DNA of 64,000 nucleotides. Origin: CAVUBL01 sp963739795. GTDB lineage: Bacteria > Acidobacteriota > Thermoanaerobaculia > Multivoradales > DATKCC01. Below the pieces are notes generated by a model. That model saw only the letters and a list, made by a program, of their open reading frames with translations, made no database searches and was not told where the DNA came from. Shown here piece by piece: positions 1 through 9,697 of the stretch; position 1 is the first letter of the stretch; each line of letters opens with the position of its first letter. The stretch covers positions 172,312 through 236,311 of the forward strand of contig CAVUBL010000022.1 of assembly GCA_963739795.1 (NCBI GenBank), written 5' to 3'. Position numbers and translations under genes: made by a program.

Positions 1-187
1 CCGGCCGCAGCACCTCCACCGCCACGCCGTTGGCTTCGAGGATCGCCTTCGAGAGATCGATCAGGCCCCGGGTGTGGGAGCGCTCCGGGCTCCGCTTCAG
101 GGTGCAGTTGAGGAACAGGGCTCGGAGGTCGGTGAAGTCCCAACGGCTCTCGTCGCACAAGCGCTTCTGCATCTCGTTCAGGGGCAT
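1..187 (-). CDS. flavodoxin-family / NADPH-dependent FMN reductase-like protein (5' part only)
   Basis: Only the first 62 codons are in the window; the gene runs off the left edge. It begins with ATG at 187, preceded by a good ribosome binding site (AGAGGTG). The visible residues include ALFLNCTLKRSPERSHTRGL followed by a helix and a second strand (VAVEVLRP). This matches the first beta strand and phosphate-binding loop of flavodoxin-like NADPH-dependent FMN reductases (COG0655 type), where a T/S-rich loop binds the FMN phosphate. It lies 39 bases downstream of mutL in the same direction and may be co-transcribed. The substrate cannot be told from this fragment. Confidence 0.7.
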   Translation of the reverse strand, partial: MPLNEMQKRLCDESRWDFTDLRALFLNCTLKRSPERSHTRGLIDLSKAILEANGVAVEVLRP

Positions 188-226
188 CGGTTCACCTCTT
201 CGTCGAAGTTGGGCTCGGCCGGCGAC

Positions 227-2113
<1,887 letters not shown>

Positions 2114-2169
2114 GCCGTCGAGAATCCTACCGGAAGCTCACTGGATGCCCCCCACAACCCCATCTCGAT

Positions 2170-2189
2170 CCCCTGGCCACCCCCAGGGG
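2170..2189 (-). terminator. small hairpin between the cytochrome gene and mutL
   Basis: CCCCTGG and CCAGGGG form a perfect 7-bp stem with a 6-base loop, about 30 bases after the stop of the cytochrome c gene. No T-run follows, so it is at best a weak terminator or pause site; the 107-base gap holds nothing else recognisable. Confidence 0.25.
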
Positions 2190-2220
2190 GGAAGGGGACG
2201 CCGCCCGCCCGCCTGGTGCA

Positions 2221-2601
2221 CTACTTCCGTGCCACCGAGCGGACGAAGGCCACCAGGTCCCAGGTCTCGTCCTGGTCGAAGACGGGCCACGCCGGCATCG
2301 AGGTGCCGGCCACGCCCTCCCGGATCGCCTGGAAGGCCACCTCCGGCGGAGTCTTCGCCCGCCAGGACGGGTCGGTGAAGTTGGTGGGCGGTGGCTCGAG
2401 GGCGGCCGCGCGCGGGCTCTTCCCGTCCGCGTTGACGCCGTGGCAGATCGCGCAGTGCCTCTCGAAGAGCGTCCGGCCCCGGGCTCGGGCCTCCGGGGAG
2501 GCGAGGCGAGCGCTCGAGCCGTCGCCCCCGCCGGCACAGCCCGCAGCCAGCGGCAGGACGAGAAACGCCCCCACGAGAAGGAAGGAACGCACTCTAGACA
2601 T
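2221..2601 (-). CDS. small lipoprotein c-type cytochrome
   Basis: A 126-residue exported monohaem cytochrome. It has a hydrophobic signal ending in LPLAAGC (lipidation at Cys22), a single haem site CAICH at residues 50-54, and a downstream TSMPAW segment whose Met is the likely sixth iron ligand. The fold matches small class I cytochromes (cytochrome cbb3 subunit III/C551 group). It would act as a membrane-tethered periplasmic electron carrier. ATG 2601 overlaps the 3' end of nadC by 8 bases, so it is translated from the nadABC transcript. No obvious link to NAD synthesis is known; one possibility is accepting electrons in the wider redox chain fed by NadB. Its exact partner is unknown. Confidence 0.85.
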   Translation of the reverse strand: MSRVRSFLLVGAFLVLPLAAGCAGGGDGSSARLASPEARARGRTLFERHCAICHGVNADGKSPRAAALEPPPTNFTDPSWRAKTPPEVAFQAIREGVAGTSMPAWPVFDQDETWDLVAFVRSVARK

Positions 2602-3466
2602 CGAGAGCGATATCCAAGACCGGCGCCGAGTGGGTGATCCAGCCCACCGACAGGAGATCCACGCCGGTTGCGGCGATCGCCGGGGCGGAGTCGGGCGTGA
2701 TCCCGCCGGACGCCTCGGTGATCGTGCGCCCCCCGGCCTCGGCCACGCGGCGCACCGCCTCGGCCAGCTCGTCCAGCGTCATGTTGTCGAGGAGGACTGC
2801 GTCCACCCCCAGGGCCAGGCCCTCTTCCAGCTCGTCCAGGGTGTCGACCTCGAGCTCGATCTTGACCAGATGCCCGACGTGGGCCCGGGCGCGCTCCACC
2901 GCCGGCCGGACGCCGCCGGCCGCCGCCCGGTGGTTGTCCTTGATCAGGACCGCGTCGTCGAGGCCGAAGCGGTGGTTGGCGCCACCGCCGCAGCGCACGG
3001 CGTGCTTCTCGAGGGCGCGCAGGCCCGGTGTCGTCTTGCGGGTGCAGACCACGCGCGCACCGGTGCCGGCCAGCGCCCGGACGATGCCGTGGGTCGCGGT
3101 GGCCACTCCGGAGAGGCGACCCAGGAGGTTCAAAGCCGTCCGCTCCGCCGACAGGATCGGCCGGAGCGGGCCGCGGACCACCGCCAGGGGCTCGCCGGCG
3201 CCGGCGTCCCGGCCGTCGGCGGTAAGGATCTCCACGTCGAGGCCGGGATCGAGAATTCGAAAGGCCGCGAGGGCCGGAGCGAGCCCCGCGATCCGCCCCG
3301 CCGCGCGGGCGACGATCCGGCCTTCGCCGCGGGCGGCGGCCGGCACCACGGCGTCCGTGGTCAGGTCCCCGGCGCGCCCCAGGTCCTCGGCCAGGGCCCG
3401 GCGGACCAGGGGCTCGTAGAGGATCGGATAGAGCGGAGGGATCGGTGCGGAGGAGGGCAGGCTCAT
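2594..3466 (-). CDS. nadC: nicotinate-nucleotide pyrophosphorylase (quinolinate phosphoribosyltransferase)
   Basis: NadC converts quinolinate and PRPP to nicotinate mononucleotide, the last step of the de novo quinolinate branch. The 290-residue protein is full length and shows the conserved core CTRKTTPGLRALEKHAV, the GGGANHRFGLDDAVLIKDNH stretch that binds PRPP and quinolinate, and a C-terminal barrel segment (EASGGI, ISVGWITHS-like). ATG 3466 overlaps the nadB stop as ATGA, so the two are translationally coupled. Long open frames on either side of this start are out-of-frame or upstream readthrough and have no family features. Confidence 0.96.
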   Translation of the reverse strand: MSLPSSAPIPPLYPILYEPLVRRALAEDLGRAGDLTTDAVVPAAARGEGRIVARAAGRIAGLAPALAAFRILDPGLDVEILTADGRDAGAGEPLAVVRGPLRPILSAERTALNLLGRLSGVATATHGIVRALAGTGARVVCTRKTTPGLRALEKHAVRCGGGANHRFGLDDAVLIKDNHRAAAGGVRPAVERARAHVGHLVKIELEVDTLDELEEGLALGVDAVLLDNMTLDELAEAVRRVAEAGGRTITEASGGITPDSAPAIAATGVDLLSVGWITHSAPVLDIALDV

Positions 3467-5121
3467 GGCCGGCGCGCCTCGAGGGCGGCGCTTCGAGGGC
3501 TCACGGCCGCGAGGGCCGCCTCGTCGCCCTGCCGCGGCGGCAGCGGGAGGGCCTGGACCCGGCCCTGCCGGTCCATCTCGAGGGCGAGGTGGCGGCACCA
3601 CGCCGGGTCGGCTTCGGGGTAGTCCGTGCGGTAGTGGGCCCCCCGGCTCTCGCGGCGGGTCGAGGCGCCGACCGCCAGCAGGCGGGCGACCGTCAGGAGG
3701 TTGCGGCCCTCTCCACCCATCTCCCCCATCCTCCGGCCGGCGACCTCGGTACCTTCGAGAGCGTCGAGGTCCTCGGCCAGATCGGCCAGTCCCGCGCCCG
3801 AGCGGGCGACCCCCGCCCGCCGCCAGACCTGCTCTCGGAGGTGCGAGATCCGCTCCTCGCCGGTGGCGCTCGCCGGAACCCGCCGGGCGCCCGGAGGCGG
3901 AGGCAAAGGCGCGGAGGCGAGGCGCACCGGGCCCGGCATCTCGGCGCGCACCGCCCGCGCCACTCGGGCGCCGAAGACCAGGGCCTCGAGCAGGGAGTTC
4001 GAGGCCAGGCGGTTGGCGCCGTGGACGCCCGTCGATGCCGCCTCGCCGCAGGCCCAGAGGCCGGGGAGGCTGGCGCGCCCGTCGTGGTCGGCGGCGATGC
4101 CGCCCATGTGGTAGTGGGCCGCCGGCGACACCGGCATCGGCTCGACGCGCGGGTCGAGGCCGTGGGCCCGGCAGAGCTCGAAGACTGTGGGGAATCGGTC
4201 CGGGAAGGCCTCCCCAACCGCCTCGCGGGCGTCGAGGAAGACCGCCTCGCCGGCGGCGAGGCGCCGGTGGAGGGCCCGGGCCACCACGTCGCGGGGTGCG
4301 AGCTCCGCCGCCGGATCCTCCTCGAGCATGAACCGGTGGCCTCGGCCGTCCACCAGAGTGGCCCCCTCCCCGCGGAGCGCCTCGGTGAGGAGCGGTAGCG
4401 GATCGGCGCCCGACACCGCCAGGGCCGTCGGGTGGAACTGGACCATCTCCACGTCGAGGAGGCGCGCCCCCGCCCGTGCCGCCATGGCCAGCCCGTCGCC
4501 GGTCACCTCCGGCGGGTTGGTGGTGCGCGCGAAGAGATGGCCGATGCCCCCGGTGGCCAGGATCACGGCCGGCGCCCACAGGACGAGGGGCTCGTCGCCG
4601 GGGCCGACGGCGGTCACTCCGGCGACCCGGGAGCCGTCCCGGATCAGGTCCCAGGCGAATGTCTCCTCGAGCACCGTGACGTGGGGGGCGCGGGCGGCCA
4701 CCGCGCGCAGAGCGCGCATCACCTCGGCGCCGGTGGCGTCACCGTGGGCGTGGAGCACCCGCCGGCGACCGTGGGCGGCCTCGCGCCCCAGGGAGAGCAG
4801 ACCGTCCGGGCGACGGTCGAAGGCGGCGCCCAGGGCGATCAGGCGCATCACCCGCGCCGGACCCTCGCCGGTGAGGATGCGGACCGCCTCCGGGTCGTTG
4901 AGCCCGGCGCCGGCGGCGAGGGTGTCGGCGGCGTGAAGGGCCGGCGTGTCCCCTCGGCCGACGGCGGCGGCGATGCCGCCCTGGGCGTGTGCCGAGGAAC
5001 CGCTCTCCCCCAGGCGGCCCTTGGTGACCACCGCGACGGAGAGGGGCGCGAGCTCGAGGGCGGCGGTCAGGCCGGCGGCGCCGGAGCCCACCACCAGGGC
5101 GTCGAACGAGAGGATGCGCAT
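3463..5121 (-). CDS. nadB: L-aspartate oxidase
   Basis: NadB oxidises L-aspartate to iminoaspartate using FAD, passing the product to NadA. The 552-residue protein begins with the dinucleotide fold VVGSGAAGLTAALELA and carries the flavoprotein signature segments SSAHAQGGIAAA, ATGGIGHLF and YHMGGIAAD with the active-site Arg/His environment, plus the C-terminal helical domain of the succinate dehydrogenase/fumarate reductase flavoprotein family. Context (between nadA and nadC) separates it from SdhA/FrdA. Spacing to nadA is 12 bases and it overlaps nadC by four. It is expected to be under NrtR control with nadA. Confidence 0.96.
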   Translation of the reverse strand: MRILSFDALVVGSGAAGLTAALELAPLSVAVVTKGRLGESGSSAHAQGGIAAAVGRGDTPALHAADTLAAGAGLNDPEAVRILTGEGPARVMRLIALGAAFDRRPDGLLSLGREAAHGRRRVLHAHGDATGAEVMRALRAVAARAPHVTVLEETFAWDLIRDGSRVAGVTAVGPGDEPLVLWAPAVILATGGIGHLFARTTNPPEVTGDGLAMAARAGARLLDVEMVQFHPTALAVSGADPLPLLTEALRGEGATLVDGRGHRFMLEEDPAAELAPRDVVARALHRRLAAGEAVFLDAREAVGEAFPDRFPTVFELCRAHGLDPRVEPMPVSPAAHYHMGGIAADHDGRASLPGLWACGEAASTGVHGANRLASNSLLEALVFGARVARAVRAEMPGPVRLASAPLPPPPGARRVPASATGEERISHLREQVWRRAGVARSGAGLADLAEDLDALEGTEVAGRRMGEMGGEGRNLLTVARLLAVGASTRRESRGAHYRTDYPEADPAWCRHLALEMDRQGRVQALPLPPRQGDEAALAAVSPRSAALEARRP

Positions 5122-5133
5122 GGCGGACCTGCC

Positions 5134-6174
5134 TCAGCCCCGGCTGCCACGGCCCACGGCGAGCATCCGCTCCACCGCGCTACGGGCCCGCACCGCGACC
5201 TCCGGGGCGACGGTCACCTCGTGCTCGCCGGTCTGAAGCGAGCGCAGGATCTTGGCTAGGGTGATGCGCTTCATGTGGGGGCAGAGGTTGCACGGCCGGA
5301 CGAACTCGACACCGGGGTGCTCGACGGCCACGTTGTCGCTCATGGAGCACTCGGTGATCATCACCACGCGCCGCGCCCCCGAGTCGCCGACGTGGCGGAT
5401 CATTCCGGAGGTCGAGCCGACGAAGTCGGCCTCGGCGAGGACGTCGGGCGGGCACTCGGGATGGGCGAGGACCGTCAGCTCGCCGCCGTACTCACGCCGG
5501 AAGCGGCGGATCTCTTCGGCGGTGAAGCGCTCGTGCACCTCGCAGTGCCCCCGCCACAGGATGAGCTCGACGTCGGTCCGGGCGGCGACGTAGCGGCCCA
5601 GGTACTCGTCGGGCAGAAAGATCACCCGGTCGGTGCCCAGAGACTCCACCACCTCGACGGCGTTGGCCGAGGTGCAGCAGACGTCGGTCTCGGCCTTCAC
5701 CTCGGCCGAGGTGTTGACGTAGGTCACCACCGGCACGCCGGGGTAGCGCTCCTTGAGCAGCCGCACGTCGGCGCCGGTGATGGAGTCGGCCAGCGAGCAG
5801 CCGGCCTCGAGGTCCGGGATCAGGACGGTCTTCTCCGGCGACAGAATCTTGGCCGTCTCGGCCATGAAGTGGACGCCGGCGAAGACGATGATTCCGGCGT
5901 CGGTCTCGGAGGCCATGCGGGCCAGGGCCAGGGAGTCGCCGGTCAGGTCCGCGACGCCGTGGAAGATCTCCGGCGTCTGGTAGTTGTGGGCGAGGATGAT
6001 GGCGCCCCGCTCCTTCTTGAGGCGGTTGATCGCCTCGACGTAGGGCGCGTGGAGCGGCCACTCGATCTCGGGGATGACGTTGCGCACCCGCTCGTAGATC
6101 GGGGCCGTGGCGCGCAGGATGTCGGGAGTCGGCTCGAGGATCGGCTCGGGCGAGATGCTCGCCAGTGGGCTCAC
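5134..6174 (-). CDS. nadA: quinolinate synthase A
   Basis: NadA is a [4Fe-4S] enzyme that condenses iminoaspartate with dihydroxyacetone phosphate to quinolinate. The 346-residue protein shows the conserved AHNYQTPEI segment, the three cluster cysteines in AGCSLADS, TDVCCTSANA and PCNLCPHM, and the TSGM and HPECPP motifs. The start is GTG at 6174 with GAGGAGG nine bases upstream; no ATG fits. It is the first gene of nadA-nadB-nadC-cytochrome. A strong promoter and two palindromes lie directly upstream, and an NrtR-type regulator is encoded next door. Confidence 0.96.
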   Translation of the reverse strand: MSPLASISPEPILEPTPDILRATAPIYERVRNVIPEIEWPLHAPYVEAINRLKKERGAIILAHNYQTPEIFHGVADLTGDSLALARMASETDAGIIVFAGVHFMAETAKILSPEKTVLIPDLEAGCSLADSITGADVRLLKERYPGVPVVTYVNTSAEVKAETDVCCTSANAVEVVESLGTDRVIFLPDEYLGRYVAARTDVELILWRGHCEVHERFTAEEIRRFRREYGGELTVLAHPECPPDVLAEADFVGSTSGMIRHVGDSGARRVVMITECSMSDNVAVEHPGVEFVRPCNLCPHMKRITLAKILRSLQTGEHEVTVAPEVAVRARSAVERMLAVGRGSRG

Positions 6175-6190
6175 GGAGAAGGCCTCCTCG

Positions 6191-6211
6191 TTATGCTCAG
6201 TTTGAGTATAA
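6191..6211. promoter_or_regulatory. candidate NrtR operator 1 (nadA leader)
   Basis: A 21-base near-perfect palindrome: arms TTATGCTCA and TGAGTATAA around a 3-base centre, one mismatch in nine. It lies between the predicted nadA transcription start and its ribosome binding site and is AT-rich in a very GC-rich region. It shares the half-site TGAG(T/A)ATAA with the second palindrome over the promoter. Binding by the adjacent NrtR is inferred from position and symmetry. Confidence 0.65.
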
Positions 6212-6259
6212 GTGGCGTCAAAAAAGAAGGCCGAGCGGGCGGCCTCTTGCGTCGGAGAA

Positions 6260-6289
6260 ATTCTAGGTCTGAGAATAAGCGCCTGTCAA
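6260..6289 (-). promoter_or_regulatory. nadA promoter with overlapping second operator
   Basis: On the minus strand a consensus -35 TTGACA (6284-6289) and -10 TAGAAT (6260-6265) are separated by 18 bases. An imperfect palindrome with outer arms ATTCT/AGAAT (6260-6276) covers the -10 box and the near part of the spacer, and its TGAGAATAA half matches the half-site of the palindrome at 6191-6211. A repressor on this site would block RNA polymerase. Predicted start of transcription is near 6253. Confidence 0.7.
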
Positions 6290-6346
6290 CCGGCTGTCAC
6301 AAGACCTATCTCCCCGTCACCAGGGTGTAACCGCGGAGCCGCCTCG

Positions 6347-7357
6347 TCAATTCCGCACCCCCGGCAGCCCGACGCCCGGGGCCGGGCGCTCGCGGAGGAC
6401 GTCTCTTCGGAAGCGGAAGATCTCGGCCGGGCGGCCGCCGGTGGTGGGGTCGAAGCGGCCGGTGCCCTCCACCAGGCCGCCCTTCTCCACCAGGCGCCTG
6501 AAGTTCCCCTTGTGGAGGGGCACGCCGGCCAGGGCCTCCACCGTGCGCTGGAGCTGCAGGAGGGTAAACGTGGGCGCCAGGAGCTCGAAGACCACCGGGC
6601 GGTAGCGCAGCTTGCCCCGCAGGCGCCCCAGGGCCGTCGCCAGGATCCGTCGGTGGTCGAGGGCCATGGCCAGGCCGAGGCGGGAACCGTCCTCGGCGCG
6701 GCTCGCCCCGGCCACGATTCCCTGCTCCTCGCCGTCCCGCCGCGTCTCGGCCACCAGCCCCACCTCGTAGAGAAGCTCGTAGCGGTCCAGGACCCGCTCG
6801 CCGTCCCAGGCCACGCCGCGCAGACCGAAGGCGATCTCCGCCCGTTCCGCCCGCCGGCGCCGGGTCCCCGGGTCCGGGGCCGCCGCCACCCAGCGGGCGA
6901 GAACCGGTGCGATGTCGCGCTCGATGAGGGCCGGCCGCCCCTCGCGCCAGTCCTCCCACGGGAAGAAGCGGTACACGCCCCGCCAGCGGGCGTCGCCCGA
7001 TGGGCGCTCCTCCTGGACCAGGGCCAGGTAGGCGACCGAGATGACCCGCGGGCCGCCGGCGCGCTCCAGGGGGTCCCGGTGGCGGTCGCCGAACGTGTAG
7101 AGCTGCTCCACGTAGCCGAGGCCGATGCCGGTCTGCTCCCGGACCCAGCGACGCAGGGCGAGATCCAGCGTGCGATCCTCCTCCGGGTCCAGAGGACCGA
7201 AGGGGAGGGCGTCGACCGCCTCGTCGGGGCGCTCGCGGGAGCGCTCCCGGTCCGGGTCCCGCTCGAGGTCCGGCCGACCGACGGTGAGGATGCGCGGCAC
7301 CTCCCGGGTGACCGCCACGATCACCGCGTTGAGGCCGACCGCGAGCTGGCCGTTCAC
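6347..7357 (-). CDS. nrtR: NrtR-family transcriptional repressor of NAD metabolism
   Basis: NrtR proteins join a catalytically dead Nudix domain, which senses ADP-ribose or related NAD breakdown products, to a C-terminal winged helix that binds palindromic operators of nad genes. The 336-residue protein has an LPFGPLDPEEDRTLDLALR/WVREQTG segment in place of the Nudix box, with the catalytic REUxEE residues degenerate. Further on are the family's C-terminal sequences PVVFELLAPTFTLLQLQRT and KGNFRRLVEKGGLV of the winged helix. The start is GTG 7357, overlapping the lipB stop as GTGA, so it is the last gene of the E2-lipB-nrtR unit. The nadABC operon with two palindromes starts immediately downstream. 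Confidence 0.88.
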   Translation of the reverse strand: MNGQLAVGLNAVIVAVTREVPRILTVGRPDLERDPDRERSRERPDEAVDALPFGPLDPEEDRTLDLALRRWVREQTGIGLGYVEQLYTFGDRHRDPLERAGGPRVISVAYLALVQEERPSGDARWRGVYRFFPWEDWREGRPALIERDIAPVLARWVAAAPDPGTRRRRAERAEIAFGLRGVAWDGERVLDRYELLYEVGLVAETRRDGEEQGIVAGASRAEDGSRLGLAMALDHRRILATALGRLRGKLRYRPVVFELLAPTFTLLQLQRTVEALAGVPLHKGNFRRLVEKGGLVEGTGRFDPTTGGRPAEIFRFRRDVLRERPAPGVGLPGVRN

Positions 7358-8067
7358 GGCGGGCCGCCGGTCTCCGCCAGGACGGAAGGCGATTCGAGAA
7401 GGATCCCGGCCGGGACGAGGTCCCGCTCGAAGACGTCGGTGAAGTGGACGACGACCCGGTCGGCCACGGCGGAGAGCTCCGGCCGGCGCCCGGTCAGGCT
7501 TTCGATCGAGGCCATCTCGACCTGGTCGAGGCCGCACGGAACGATGCGGGAAAAGTAGCCGAGATCGGTGGTGACGTTGAGGGCGAAGCCGTGGGTGGTG
7601 ACCCAGCGCTGGACGTGGACGCCGATGGAGGCGATCTTGGCCTCGCCGACCCAGACGCCGATCAGGCCTTTGCCGGGGCGGCGCACGGCGTCTAGGCCGA
7701 AGTCGGCGAGGGTGCGGATGAGGACCTCCTGGAGGTCCGAGACGTACCGGCGGAGATCGCGGCGGTCGGGGTCGAGGTCGACGATGGGATAGCCGACGAG
7801 CTGGCCCGGACCGTGATAGGTCACCTGGCCGCCCCGGTCGCACTCGGCGACCTCCACGCCCTGGGCGGCCAGCCACTCGCGGCTGACCAGGACGTCGCCC
7901 GACGCGGCATTTCTCCCCAGGGTGAAGACGTGGGGATGCTCGAGGAGCAGCAGGTGCTCGGCGCCGGTGCCCGCCCGCACCCCGGCCCGAAGCCGCTCCT
8001 GGAGCGCCTGGGCGTCACCGTAAGGAATCCGCCCCAGGTAGGCGAACCGCGTGCTGCGCCGAGGCAA
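7354..8067 (-). CDS. lipB: lipoyl(octanoyl) transferase
   Basis: LipB moves octanoate from octanoyl-ACP to lipoyl domains of 2-oxoacid dehydrogenases and GcvH. The 237-residue protein shows GGQVTYHGPGQLVGYP, the lysine-bearing segment AKIASIGVHVQRW, THGFALNV and the catalytic cysteine in IVPCGL. The likely start is TTG 8067, right after the stop of the E2 gene, with a G-rich ribosome site (GGGGGAGG) close in front; no in-frame ATG exists nearby. Its place after a lipoyl-bearing E2 gene and near lpdA points to co-production of the lipoylated complex. The gene overlaps nrtR by four bases. Confidence 0.94.
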   Translation of the reverse strand: MPRRSTRFAYLGRIPYGDAQALQERLRAGVRAGTGAEHLLLLEHPHVFTLGRNAASGDVLVSREWLAAQGVEVAECDRGGQVTYHGPGQLVGYPIVDLDPDRRDLRRYVSDLQEVLIRTLADFGLDAVRRPGKGLIGVWVGEAKIASIGVHVQRWVTTHGFALNVTTDLGYFSRIVPCGLDQVEMASIESLTGRRPELSAVADRVVVHFTDVFERDLVPAGILLESPSVLAETGGPP

Positions 8068-8076
8068 TCCCTCCCC

Positions 8077-9503
8077 CTACATGTAAGGCTCTAATTCGGG
8101 CCAGTGATCCGATTCCAGGACCTTCTTCACGTCCTGGAGGAAGTAGCTCGCGTCGGCGCCGTCGACCAGCCGGTGGTCGTAGGTGAGGGTGATGTAGGCC
8201 ATGGTGCGGATGGCGATGGCGTCGTTGCCGGACGCATCGGTCATCACCACGGGCCGCTTGACGAAGGCCCCGATGCCCAGAATCGCCACCTGGGGCTGGT
8301 TGATCACCGGGGTGCCGAAGAGGGTGCCGAAGCCGCCGGGATTGGTGATCGTGAAGGTGCCGCCCTGGAGCTCGTCGGGTCCCAGCTTCTTCGAGCGGGC
8401 GCGGTCCGCCAGATCGTTGGCGGTGGTGGCCAGGCCGATGAGGCTCAAGCGGTCGGCGTTCTTGATCACCGGCACGATCAGGCCGCGGTCCAGGGCCACC
8501 GCCATCCCCAGGTGCACGTCCTTCTTGTACACCACGTTGGCCCCGTCGATGGCGGCGTTGACCTTGGGATGCGCTTTGATGGCGTCCACCGTGGCATTGA
8601 AGATGAACGGCATGTAGGTGAGCTTGGTGCCGTTGGCCTCGGCGAACTTGCGCTTGACCCGCTCCCGGATCCGGACCACGTTGGTCAGGTCCATCTCGAA
8701 GGCCGTCGTCACGTGGGCCGACATGTGCTTCGAATAGATCATGTGGGCCGCCGTGATCTGGCGGATCTGGGTCATGGGCTCGATCTCGACGTTCTCACCC
8801 TGCCGGTAGGGGGGCACGTAGAAGTCGGGCATCGGGGAGGCCCCGGGCAGCAGCGCGCCTCCGCCGGCGCTCGGCGCCGGACGCTCGGGGGCAGCGGGGG
8901 CCGGAGTCGGAGCGGGACGCGGGGCCGCCGCCGGGCGAGCTGGCGCCTTTTCACGCTCGTCGAGGTAGGCCAGGATGTCCTTCTTGGTCACCCGGCCGTG
9001 GGCGCCGGTGCCCTCGACCGCTGAAAGGTCGACGCCCTCCTCCTCGGCGATCTTGCGCACCACCGGGCTCGAGAAGAGGCGGAGCCGCTCCTCCTCGGAG
9101 GTCGGCTCCTCGCCCTCGCCGCCCGCCGGGACCGCGCCGCCGGCCGGCTCGGGCGCGGCCGCAGCCGTGGGCGCCTCCGGCGTCTCTCGGGCCGCGGATT
9201 GGGGCTCCGATCGGGCCGCGGGCGCTTCCGCGGGGGCGGCTTCCCCCCGCTGCCCGTCGCCTCGCCCTCCTCGCCGATCACCGCCACGACCTTGTCGACC
9301 TCGACCGTCTCGCCCTCGCCGTGCTGGATCTCGAGCAGTGTGCCCGCGGCCGGGCTGGGAATCTCGGCGTCGACCTTGTCGGTCGAGATCTCGAACAGGG
9401 GCTGATCGCGCTCGACCTTGTCGCCGACCTTGACCAGCCACTTGGTGATCGTCCCTTCGGCGATCGATTCGCCCATCTGGGGCATCACGACGTCAGTGGC
9501 CAT
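8077..9503 (-). CDS. 2-oxoacid dehydrogenase E2 (dihydrolipoamide acyltransferase), apparent frameshift
   Basis: E2 cores carry acyl groups on lipoyl lysines and transfer them to CoA. The N-terminal lipoyl domain (residues 1-80, MPQMGESI..., lysine in STDKVDAEI) reads from ATG 9503 in one frame. The Ala/Pro linker, the E3-binding domain (FSSPVVRKIAEEEGVDL...GRVTKKDIL) and the catalytic domain with DHRLVDGADAS read in another frame to the stop at 8077. The frames meet at a run of six C on the plus strand (9243-9248; six G in the message). One more G restores a single 475-residue protein. An assembly error is the simplest reason. BCKD/OGDH-type E2 is likely; substrate is uncertain as no E1 is present. 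Confidence 0.85.
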
Positions 9504-9697
9504 CGGAAGCTCTCCCTATCTCCAGGTGCTGCATGGGAATTCGTTGGATTCGTGGGCCGCGCAAGGGCCTGTTGGGCTTAAAGCTCAGGACCCGCAGGGC
9601 ACGGCGCGGGTGTCCAAGCATACCAGTCTGGCCATCTGCCTCCCCCGAGTCGAAGAAACGGGTGGGAGAGGGAACCAGGGTGAGGCGGGTGATCCGA

